A stretch of 64,000 bases of DNA, from positions 6,477,458-6,541,457 of the forward strand of contig JASSKH010000031.1 of NCBI GenBank assembly GCA_031763025.1, in the 5' to 3' direction. Shown here piece after piece: positions 11,620 to 21,050 of this stretch. The position numbers and the translations under genes were made by a program. Each line of letters starts with the position of its first letter. The stretch's first letter is position 1. This DNA is from Macrocystis pyrifera. Taxonomy: Eukaryota; Sar; Phaeophyceae; Laminariales; Laminariaceae. The notes beneath the pieces are model-generated. The model was not told where the DNA came from and searched no databases. It was given only the letters and a program-made list of their open reading frames with translations.

Positions 11620-13823
11620 GTGACGAGTACGTTGGAGCGTTGTGTGGTATTGTTGCGCGATATGCAGCACGTCGCGTCCCCTACTAGCGCGTTTCGGTCG
11701 GAGATTATGGACCGCGTAGCTCAACAGTATGTACAGTATTTTCGGGCGAGCGGTAGCCATTTTGGATGTATGCCGGCCATCGAGACATCCCTGAACGTCC
11801 CGCGTGTGAAAGCAGCTAGGATTCGCTTTTGGTTCGGACGACAGAAAGGGTTCCCTGGGGTAGAGCAGTTAGCGGAAACCGTCGAACACGGCGCGCCCGT
11901 CCACGTGGAGGGGAGCACAGACATTGGGGCGGCCTTGGCATACTCAAACCATAGCAGCGTAGCCCGACACTCTGACACTATAATCGCGAAGATTTTTGAC
12001 GACGTACGGTTTGGGCGGGCAGTCATATTTCCGCGCAGCGAGGCGCACACCATTCCCGGCCTGCGGCTGTCTCCGCTAGCCGTGATTGTATCCCCGTCAA
12101 AAACCCGGATCATCCACGATCTGACGTTTTCGTCGTCGCAGTACGCCCACAGCGTCAACGCGGATACTGACTTCGAGCGAGCCCCCCCCGTGGCGCTGGG
12201 CCACGTGTTGCGAGACGTTATTTGGCGCATCCTGTACCTGCGTCGGCGGTTTGGACCGAGCGCGCGTATTGTGTTGAGCAAAATCGATGTCACCGAGGCG
12301 TTCCGTCAGGTTAGCGTACAGTGGGCAGGGGCGCCCGTATTTGGATATAGATTTCGCGAGTGGATTGTGACCGACCGCCGGCTCCAGTTCGGATGGCGCA
12401 GTTCACCGGGGTTCTTTTGTATGTTTTCGGCAGCCCTCGAACACGCGCATGGCCACACGTCGTACGAAGATGCTGTGGTGATGGAACAGGGGCGTATCGC
12501 GACGCAACACGTCGCGGTCACCCCGCCGAGGGCAACCGACCGGCCGAACCCCTTGCCACCTGGGTGCCGGGTCCCCGTTGGGAAGGGAGGGGGGAGGCGT
12601 AGCCAATTTTTCGCGCGGTATTATGTAGATGACGGGATACTAGTGGAGGTACAATGGTGGCCCGACGGTCGGCGCTGTAGACGCGCGTCCGCATCTTTGG
12701 CGTCGGACCATTTTCGGCTTTTCGGGGAGAGATCCTCACGGGACCCCCCTCTGCTGTCTTCTCGAAAGATATCACAGTGGGACACCGTGTTGTGTGTGCT
12801 GGGGGGGAAATTGATACCGTGGCAATGACTATTTCCGTTCCCGTAGCCAAGCTGGAGCAACTCCGCGACACGCTGAGCGAGTGGCCTTCGGACCGCGCGT
12901 TCGCGTCCGAGGGCGAGCTCCGCTCTCTGACCGGTCGATTACTGCACTTGTGCGAAGTCGTGCGACCAGGAAAATACTTCGTTCGACGCATGCTCAACCA
13001 AGTAGGCCTGGCTCCGGTGCGCGCGTGGAGCGAGAAGTTCCACGTGCCGCACGCGCGCGCGGCGTCGTCCTCACGGATCCAATTGGGCCCTGAGTTCCAC
13101 GCCGACGTATCCTTCTGGCGTCTGTTGGTAGAAGGAGGGCTAGGCTCCGTGGCGGGTCGCCTCTCTGCCCCCCTGTGCCGAAGTTACATGCAGCCGCCGG
13201 CGTTTACACTGTGGTCAGACGCTTCCGGCGACGCCATGGGGGGTTATTTTTTGGGCCCCGTTCCCGGGGCCGGCGTATGGTGGCGTGTCGAATTTAACGC
13301 CGACGTCCGCGCTCGCCTGCGCGAGAAGGTTAGTGGTTGGAACGATCTGTCGATTAACGTGCTCGAGTTGCTGGGCATGGTCGTAACAGCGTGGATATTC
13401 GTGCACCAGTCGGACGCCCAGCCTAGCTACGCGCGGGATACCATCCTGATGCGGGGAGACAACACGTCCGCTGTGCACTGGGTCTCCAAGTGTAAGGGGG
13501 GTAGGGAACCCCGATCGGGGGCACTCATGCGCCTTCTAGGGTGCATGGAGGTAGGCAGTGGATGGTGTTTCGACGCGTTGCATGTCGCAGGCGTGGAGAA
13601 CACCATTGCCGATGGGATATCACGGTGGAAGCCCGATGTGATCGACGGTAACCTCCGCGCGTCCCGGCCCGATGTTGCTTGGCGCCGACAGGTCTTGGGG
13701 CCAACGGGCGTCGCGCTATGCTCAGGAGTGCTGGCAGCCAGCTCATCCGCCAGTCGGTTGCGCCGTCGTCTCACCGAGCTTATACGTCAGGTTTCCGGTC
13801 TTGGACCGCTTTTCGGGGGTTGA
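11620..13823 (+). pseudogene. DIRS reverse transcriptase - RNase H (one frame break)
   Basis: The RT region is 11620-12828, frame 1. Visible motifs are motif A (KIDVTEAFRQV, ~12280), motif B (FGWRSSPGFF, ~12390) and the catalytic YVDD at 12622-12633 (FARYYVDDGILVEV). A proline-rich insertion lies just before YVDD. The chain then moves to frame 3 at a G7 run (12801-12807), where VLCVLGG joins GEIDTVAMTISVP, and continues to 13823. The thumb and RNase H follow with all acidic residues present: D 13218 (WSDASGD), E 13365 (NVLELLG), D 13458 (RGDNTS) and D 13611 (NTIADGIS). In this order the RT-RH polyprotein copies the element's RNA. Unless the G7 run hides a missing base or a programmed shift, this copy cannot make full-length RT-RH. 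I have taken 11620 as start because it is the first ATG upstream of the conserved RT region. Confidence 0.9.
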
Positions 13824-14823
13824 TAAGGGAGGCTCCGTATTTCGACACGTCAGCCTCCAATTCCGATAAGATTCAGGCGTTACTTGAGTTCGTAGCGTGG
13901 TGCGCGTCGGAGGGCAATCAAGCCGGCACTATAGCCAGTAAATTATCAGCTGTGTTGCACTTTCACCGCGTGAATGTGCAGATGGAGTTGCCCACGTCGT
14001 CGCCGCTTGTCAAACGCGCTTTAAAAGGGGTGTCACGGTCGCACGTTGTCGCCGGTACCCCGAAAAGAATTCGGCGCCCTATATCGTGGGTCACGTTGTT
14101 GGAAGGACAGGGCCTGGCCCTGTCGTGGGGCCGGGCGGCCGAGTGCTCTGGCTGTCGCTAGCGTTGGGCTATTTTTTCATGGCGAGGTCTGACGAAATAT
14201 TCGCCTCCTCTTCCGGGGTAGTACACCCCGTGCATTGCTTGACGAGGGGGGACATAGCGTTGTTCGCGGGGGGACGGCGGTTGAACTCGGCGCAGTGGCA
14301 CCAGGCTACCAGCATCGAGGTTCTATTTCGAGGCCATAAAGGCGACCAGGCTCAGCAAGGATCGGTTATCGTGCGCACACGGGACGACGCCTTCGGGGCG
14401 CGTTCCGGGGTAGGAGCAGGCGGCGGTGCCGTCGCTCTTATGGTGGAGTTGCTGTCGGGATATCCGACGTTGCCGGAAAGCGCCCCCCTGTCGTCGTATC
14501 GGTACGGTAATGAGGTCAGAGTGTGGGGGTACACAGAGGCCCTCGGGGCACTCCGCGAAGTGGTTGCCGAAGCAGGAGACGATCCCAGCGAAGTCGGCCT
14601 CCACTCATTGCGTATCGGCGCAACCACTACTCTAGCGGCGGGGGGGGAAGTACCGCAGAGGGTGATTCAGAGAGAAGGTAGATGGAAGTCCCCAGAGTCT
14701 TCCAAGACGTACACCCGCAATAACCCAGAGGACGCGGGTATCGTATCTCGTAAACTAGCAGAGACGGATAACATAGGGCAGAGGCAGCCAGGCCAGGGTA
14801 CTGTCTGGGGCCAAACACCGTAG
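13679..14823 (+). pseudogene. DIRS tyrosine recombinase (one frame break)
   Basis: This enzyme would integrate the circular DNA copy by site-specific recombination. The N-terminal core-binding part is in frame 2 (13679-~14130; SSHRAYTSGFRSW, then helices to RRPISWVTLLEG). It overlaps the end of the RNase H frame by 145 bp, as is common in the order. The catalytic part is in frame 1 (~14130-14823). It contains arginine I at 14185 (FMARSDEIF), the HxxR box at 14602-14613 (HSLRIGATT) and the nucleophile Tyr at 14710 (SSKTYTRN). The join falls in a G/C-rich stretch (about 14125-14150, GGGGCCGGGCGG). All catalytic residues are present. Confidence 0.88.
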
Positions 14824-14845
14824 TATCGACGCGACCGCGGTATGG

Positions 14846-15083
14846 GGGGTATGTCAATGGTTTTCTACCATTGGGGGTCTCGGTCGCCCGAGACTTCGTT
14901 TGTTAGAGCCCCGGCCAGTCGGCTGGGGGGGGGGGGGGGAACGCCTGGGTACTGGCAGTACGATAAGGCAACGAGAGTCAGCGGCCGGTGCCGCGGCTCT
15001 CGTACCACGCCAGGAGACTCCCCCCCCCCCCCGACGTCGGAGAGAATAATAATAACATGACAATTCGAAGGATATACAACAAA
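14846..15083 (+). repeat. DIRS terminal repeat B1
   Basis: 238 bp, near-identical to B2 at 15466-15703. It starts GGGGTATGTCAATGG and ends GGATATACAACAAA. It abuts A2 directly, forming the B1-A2 junction expected of split direct repeats. The copies differ mainly in G- and C-run length. Confidence 0.95.
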
Positions 15084-15331
15084 GCGGAGTATCTCTACGT
15101 TCACGAGAGATGCATGTTTTGTTCACAACCGACGAATTTAATCATTTATAGTCATGGGCTCTACCGACGGAAACTAATAGCTGAAGTTGCCCAGAGGCAG
15201 AGAGAAGAGAAGAACGGCCACACTCGTCCCGCGCCCCCGCCTAGCTTCTCGTGATAGGTGCACAAGCAGAGCACGGCACTGCTCGCTGCCGATTGATAGG
15301 CCTAGAGGCTAGGTCTACTGTTGTGGTTTCT
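15084..15331 (+). repeat. DIRS terminal repeat A2
   Basis: 248 bp, matching A1 (6654-6901) end to end. Confidence 0.95.
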
Positions 15332-15465
15332 CCCGCCCACCCGCCCCTTTCTTCTTTCGAAGGTGGGTGGAACGGAGCGGCCACAAGGTGTTGGCCACAC
15401 CGTATTATACTTGTATTATTGTCTGCGATTAACTGGTAGCGATTCGGGGCTCTCACCAGGAGAGC
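15332..15465. other. Spacer between A2 and B2 of the DIRS element
   Basis: 134 bp present only once in the window. It holds a short inverted pair (GGCCACAAGGTGTTGGCC) and no ORF. In the textbook plan A2 and B2 abut, so this may be the true right-end unique segment or a small insertion. Confidence 0.7.
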
Positions 15466-15703
15466 GGGGTATGTCAATGGTTTTCTACCATTGGGGGTCT
15501 CGGTCGCCCGAGACTGCGTTTGTTAGAGCCCCGGCTAGTCGGCTGGGGGGGGGGGGAACGCCTGGGTACTGGCAGTACGATAAGGCAACGAGAGTCAGCG
15601 GCCGGTGCCGCGGCTCTCGTACCACGCCAGGAGACTCCCCCCCCCCCCCCCCGACGTCGGAGAGAATAATAATAACATAACAATTCGAAGGATATACAAC
15701 AAA
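15466..15703 (+). repeat. DIRS terminal repeat B2 (right end)
   Basis: Second copy of B1. The host flank begins at about 15704 with ATATATATATACAAGG. Confidence 0.95.
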
Positions 15704-17633
15704 ATATATATATATACAAGGCGCTTCGCTCAGGAAGGAAACATCAAATTATGCGAAGCGGACAGAGGTCCATGATTGAATATTGTTTTTTTTGTGGCCC
15801 CTGTAGTTAGCTGCAAACTGGCGACTTGATAATGCCAAGAGTCCCGCCGCCATGCTTCAGGACAAAACAGCTCGGACGCCACATATGCTTCGCGTCGCGG
15901 GCGGTTTTCCGCTACGCTCGCTCACACGTCGTACATACGTACATACCCCAGGTAGGGTACTTATTTTCTTCTTTCGATATGCTCTGTGTCTGTGTACTCG
16001 TCGTATGTACGCAAGATAAAGCACAGAACGGCACAGCGAACTAACAGCAACACAGCAAAAACAATGAAAATGAAACCGAAAATTTCTAAAAGAAAAAAAA
16101 TCCCCGTCCCCTTTCGTGTAATAATTTACTACTCGTACTTGAGTGGAACACCTTACACCAGTCAAAAAATGAAAAAAAATAAAAAAATAAAAAATCTTAC
16201 AGCAGAGCTTCTCTCTCAGCCTCGTACGCCGCCCGCCCCTCTCGCGACCATCTCGCCACCGATTCAGTCCGGGTAAAGCTTCCCTACCTCTCTTCCACAG
16301 TGAGCCCCGTCGCCCGCCGCGCGTGAAGCCCGGTGCTCACCGTGAACCTCGACGCAAGCTCGACAATGTTGGTGCTCATTCGGGGTACCTCTCTCTTGTG
16401 ACTCTCAGCCCGGTCGCGAAAATAAGCACCGCTTGAGTATTATCTTACAATTCCGAACGAACCTTAAATACTCGTACGTACTCTATCCAAAATCACAAAT
16501 GGAGGCCAGACAGAGCCTATTGATGCATCCCTCGTGTCTCGAGGCACACGCGACGCCTAGGCACGATAGCGGCGACCGCGCTCCTTGCAACTCCCCAGCA
16601 TCCGCTGACACCCGCGACGGTGCCGGGTTCGCCCGCGCAACCGTGCTCGGAGTACACGCACGCACACGAAACGAAAGAAGAAAAAAGGAAAGAAGGACTG
16701 AAAGTACGACGAGAAATAAATGGAGAAAACAAAGACTCGCTGGAACGGTCCGGCAAGTAATAAACGGAGGCGATTCCCAAGTGGGAGCTCTGAGAGGCCA
16801 GGGATGTACCAACCGAGCACGCTCCGAGGTTGAGATATCTATAAGTAGCTCTATATAAATCTTGCACGCCGCAGCGGTGAACTGTTCCAATTCATTGGGC
16901 ATTTCCTCCCTCTGAAGACCCTTGCACATCCTTTACGGGAAAGGAGTTGTGGTTCGTTTGAAGGGTACGTAGGGTTGGTCATAAGACAAGTGCAAGGAGA
17001 AAGATCAGACGGATGCTGTCAAGTCGCAGCGGAGAAACGAAAGTCTTGCTTGAGGCAATCATATCATCTACGTAGATTTTTCTCGGCGCGGATTCGGAAC
17101 TCTTCCTCCTCCGATAAAAAAACTACAGACGGTAAGAAAGTACAAGTGCTTCCAAAACCTCAATATTAGACAATCCCTGCCTTTTAGTTGAGCCTTAATA
17201 TATACACGGTGCCACCGCGCGTCTGCGGCAGCAGTCGAGGGTCTCTCCTGGATGAAATCGGCATCAAGGGCGTTCGTGTAGTTAACGGTTCATTGCGATA
17301 CCCCATTTCGAACCGTGCAGAAATCGCATTGCATGCAGTGGTACTAGTAGTTGAGGTTGACGCAGGCAGTCAACGGTGAAAAACAAATACCGGCCAAGCT
17401 CGATTAAGAATTCCAGTTTGCACGAGCACGAGGCACCAACGAGAGCGCCAAGCCGAGCTGCAGCTCCCACCGGTCCACAGCAAGCTAAACCAGTCTTTAC
17501 CCCGCATTGGACCTGTCTTCACGACCCTGCCTGCTCGCTGCGTCCTCGCGATCGCGAGTCAACTGCTTAGCAGAACTTGTCCCAGGTGCACCACTGTAAG
17601 TCTTACGGACTACTGGTACTATACAGTGGACGC

Positions 17634-17682
17634 CCAAAATGTCATTTTGGTGTCCGCCCAAAATGTCATTTTGGTGTCCACA
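17634..17682. repeat. Tandem copy of a perfect 17-nt palindrome
   Basis: CCAAAATGTCATTTTGG occurs twice, separated by TGTCCGC, and is followed again by TGTCCAC. Each copy is a perfect inverted repeat with a one-base centre. Confidence 0.85.
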
Positions 17683-18195
17683 GGCTCCTTGTCTTACTTT
17701 TTCCGACCTTGATATATCTCTATTGTACAGGGTTCAGAGTTGGTCCCACTGTTGAGCTGTGTTTGTTAACCTATTTTTCTTATTGTTCGTGCCGATCTGA
17801 GTATATGATATTTTTCTTATCATGTTTCTTGACTGCGGGCGCCCACTGCAGCAGCTGTATACGGGTACAACTACCTGTGTTGATCTAATTAGTCGACCCT
17901 TCTTCCATGCATACATGCAAAACATGTATTTTCTCGTACCTCGATAATACTCAGTATTTTATTAATTCGTACAGTACATACATTGAAGGCCATATCTATA
18001 GTACACAGTACAAGGTTCGCCTCCGGGAGGTGCCTATTAATAGGGGAGAGTGGCGCAAGGGCGAAATGAAAACCGTACAGCATGTTGATGTACCCCTGGT
18101 TGTATAACAACAAGCTTATTATCAGTACAGTATATGATAAGCTTTACGACGTTATACAATACCTGTATTAGTACAGTATGGGCCCGCCTACAAGA

Positions 18196-18233
18196 AACGC
18201 CTAATCTCGGCAAGCCTGAGATTATTTAGGCGC
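18196..18233. other. Imperfect hairpin
   Basis: GCCTAATCTC and GAGATTATTTAGGC pair around GGCAAGCC. No T-run or adjacent gene gives it a function. Confidence 0.5.
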
Positions 18234-19632
18234 CATCTTCAACCAACGTTGAGTACAGGCTGTTATATAGAATGTAGTGTAGAGTTCACCACTGAGCCGT
18301 TTTTCTTACTTACGTAACCCAATTTCCTTGGCTTTCTCCAAAAAGCGAGCATTATTATTATGTTCTTTTATTGGGCACTTTCTTATCGGCCGGCCTATAC
18401 TGTACTCTTCACCGGTTGTTGCGCAAGACTTTGCCTGCCCCCGATCGCCCATCTGCAACGGCGATGGCGTTCTCCTGGAGACAGTGGACGCCGAGGACGT
18501 CAAGGTATACTTGGTGCCTGGTATGGGATAGGACATGGCGTGCTTGCGACAAGTGCAGCGAGTGTGGATGTGAACGTGTGCACAGCCGCTCGTCAGGCGA
18601 TGTGAGTGTTGACCAGTATCAGGTTTGATCGACCTCGATTCGGAACTCAAGTCGCAACCGTTGATAATAAGCACTTCAAAGTAGAGCCCATCCATGCTCG
18701 ATTCAGCACTCCTGTCGCTTCTGCACAAACAAGACATCACCAGGAACGCACGATCATAATACCTCAGGTAGTTAGTTCTTAAAAAAAGCCGTGTCGATAA
18801 AATCCCTCGCCGGTTGCTGCGCCTCATCTTCGACTGGGTCTGATAGTCCATCTGTGAAGGTCGTGGCGTTCACCTGTAGACGACAGGCGTCCAGGGCGTT
18901 AATGGGTCGAATTAAAATGAGCAAAGCCACCGTGCGCTTTCCTACGACAAGGACAGTGACTATTATTAATAGCAGTACCAGGCACATGACATTGTACACG
19001 GATTTACTCGATTTTGAGGCAATCTGGTCGCATACTACAAGTATTATTATAATAATACGAAAAGTACCGTTCGTTAGGTAAAGGTGAGTTTTGCGCTTGA
19101 CTCAAAACGTCCAACAAGTGCTTCGCTCCATCATCATCAGCTCTGATGCCTGCGCTCGTCGTCAGATGATGAACGCTCGCGCGGTCGCCGCTCACGGTTT
19201 TGCTGGTATGCCACAGTATAGCAAGTAGCAGAGCAGCCGTACACTGCTGTATGACACACGAGCCTGTTCGACTTTCTTGAGAAGACATGAAAAAAATTAA
19301 GCCTACGTCCAAAAAACTACTGTAGTACTCGTACCTGCATTATTATTATATATAGCACACCAGTACTGCAGTATACCTCGTACGTACCGTAGAGAAAGAA
19401 GTATTCGTGCTCGCACGTCCTAGGTATATAGCCAGGCTGCTTCCCCGCGGGTCGCCGCAGGCGACCGACAACCAGCCCGCCAATTCGATGTTGTGTCAAC
19501 TCACTGGAAGGTGGGATCGTCCTGGATCGCCGCCTAATATGCACAACAAAATAAATAAGCAGGTGCACCGTTACATACATACTGAAACATGATCGCAGCA
19601 GTCGCCGCAACAAAAGCGCACACCTAACCTAC

Positions 19633-19836
19633 AGTGGGTGCCGTGGACATTGGGGTGCCGCGGGGGTTGCTATGACATGCCGTGGGGTTGCCATGGTACT
19701 ACCCATTATGGCATGTCATGGCAACGCCCACGGCGTACCATGGAATCCTATTCCACGCCTTGGGATGCCGTGGTGATGCCATGGTATGACATGGACGGTA
19801 CCATGGCAACGCCACGGCATGCCCACGACAAGGTCA
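19633..19836. repeat. Short-palindrome repeat R5 (GCCATGG / GGCATGCC rich)
   Basis: About 200 bp made of diverged copies of TGCCATGGTATGAC, GGTACCATGGCAACGCC and GGCATGCC, so both strands look alike. A related block is at 63345-63535. Confidence 0.7.
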
Positions 19837-19863
19837 AATAGTGTAGAACCCTGCAGCATCGCG

Positions 19864-19864
<1 letters not shown>

Positions 19865-19895
<31 letters not shown>
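19865..19895. repeat. (CAG)n microsatellite, ~9 units
   Basis: Uninterrupted CAG units flanked by CGCGA and TAGTACAAG. Confidence 0.9.
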
Positions 19896-19899
<4 letters not shown>

Positions 19900-20359
19900 C
19901 AAGTATTATACTGTACGAGCATCTACTTGGCTTTGCCAAAATCATCGGCACGCAATCACCAACAGCCAAATTAACACGCGATAAAAAAAACAAACGACAT
20001 TCTTTGGCTCTTTAGGACTCGTACGCTCTCTGGACTCTTGGGGTTCCGGATCTAAAACTCGGTGGAAATCCGCCCAGTGGCCCAGCGGAAAGCGGAAAAA
20101 TACGTGAGGAAACCTTCTGGATTTCCTGCAGGGATCAGGGGATTCGGCGGAAAACGCGAGGCGGTGGAATTGGAATTTGCCGTTCGTGGCTCCGCGTCAA
20201 GGACTCCGGTTGACGGTCATTATTTCCCTTTTACAGATCGACGGACACCCGTCAAGGTAATATTAATACTAATTTTGGTATGTTGTTGTGTGGATAGTTC
20301 TTGACGGGTCAAGGCCTGGCCGTCAAAAACCGACGTCTTTGCTCTCATGGTTTTCCGCC

Positions 20360-20929
20360 GCGCGATCTCCACTTCCAATACCCCATGTTTTCCACCTCCC
20401 ACCGTTCACCTCTCCAATCCTCGAGTTCTTCGTGTTCTGTTTGTGTATAAGCCATAGTTCGAGTATCTTCCACGAGCATCACACCAACCTCATGATCACT
20501 TTCCCATCAGGACTGCTCTCATCACACGGCACAGCAGCTCTCATCTAAAGCTCTCCCACTACCTCTCCTTTTCATCCAATCCGAGAGAAGAAGGAGCTAT
20601 TATTCTTACACCAAGCAGCAGCTGCTGGTAAAACTGCAGTAGTATTCATCGGTGTATCCTGCTGCTGCTGTTGTGCCTTCTCTCTTTACCCTGAGGTCGC
20701 TCGCTGTGTGACAGAGTACAGGGACCGGGGACGGACGCGCTGCCTTGTTTGCGAGCGTGTGCTTGTTTCGTTCGGCAAGCTCGTTTCTGCACGAGTGAGA
20801 GCTGGTCCTGTGATCTGGATATTTTTTTTTGTTTTCGTGTTTTATTAGTTCAACCATCCTGTCGTTTGGGGACTTGATACAAGTTTTTTTCGAGGGAAGG
20901 TTTGTCTACGGGAACTTCGGTTGGTAGCT

Positions 20930-20970
<41 letters not shown>

Positions 20971-20989
20971 ACGATCTAGCAAGACCATC
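20360..20989 (+). promoter_or_regulatory. Putative promoter and 5' leader of the Patched-like gene
   Basis: The start codon at 20990 is preceded by a pyrimidine-rich block (20365-20600) and a (CTG)13 tract (20932-20970). I see no convincing TATA box. The region is called regulatory only because it lies directly upstream of the first coding exon. The transcription start is unknown. Confidence 0.3.
20932..20970 (+). repeat. (CTG)13 tract in the predicted 5' UTR
   Basis: Thirteen uninterrupted CTG units end 19 nt before the predicted ATG. Their frame reaches TAG (20977-20979) before the ATG. Confidence 0.85.
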
Positions 20990-21050
20990 ATGGGCAACGA
21001 CGCACCAAACAACGGCGGTGGTGGCGCTTCTTCTGGTGCTACTTCGGGAG
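20990..21050 (+). CDS. Patched-like exon 1 (start codon)
   Basis: Starts ATG in the context ACCATCATGG and encodes MGNDAPNNGGGGASSGATSG, then donor GTGAGC. It leaves phase 1 (one base, g), which joins AC of exon 2 to give Asp. The start is chosen on this phase match and on the lack of any other in-frame Met upstream of TM1 with a donor. An N-terminal MG raises the possibility of myristoylation, but the following residues are a poor match. Confidence 0.7.

Larger units (their letters stand above)
6654..15703 (+). mobile_element. DIRS-order (tyrosine-recombinase) retrotransposon, split direct repeats
   Basis: A ~9.05-kb element bounded by split direct repeats in the order A1 (6654-6901), ORFs, B1 (14846-15083), A2 (15084-15331), 134-bp spacer, B2 (15466-15703). 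This plan is known from PAT- and Ngaro-type DIRS-order elements, which replicate through a circular DNA and integrate with a tyrosine recombinase instead of a DDE integrase. In order it encodes a gag-like protein with a CCCH zinc finger, reverse transcriptase (YVDD), RNase H and tyrosine recombinase (R..HxxR..Y). I see no methyltransferase domain, no LTRs, no integrase and no target-site duplication, which fits the order. Four or five one-base frame breaks, all at or near G/C runs, make this copy apparently non-autonomous unless they are sequencing errors. A long leader (6902-9245) carries tandem repeats. Confidence 0.92.
15704..19632. other. No gene recognised
   Basis: AT-richer sequence with short frames on both strands and no recognised family. 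It contains an A-rich block (16040-16200), a pair of perfect short palindromes (17634-17682), a hairpin (18196-18233) and a weak ~100-bp duplication (18415-18520 against 18818-18910, sharing CCGGTTGxTGCGC and GGCGTTCxCCTG). No M105, R1 or R2 copies fall here. Confidence 0.5.

Noticed and set aside
6654..15703. LTR retrotransposon or endogenous virus
   Set aside because: There is no paired LTR, protease or DDE integrase. Split repeats and a tyrosine recombinase identify the DIRS order.
18306..18851. 181-codon minus-strand open frame
   Set aside because: No recognisable domain and no splice or neighbour support; mixed composition consistent with chance.
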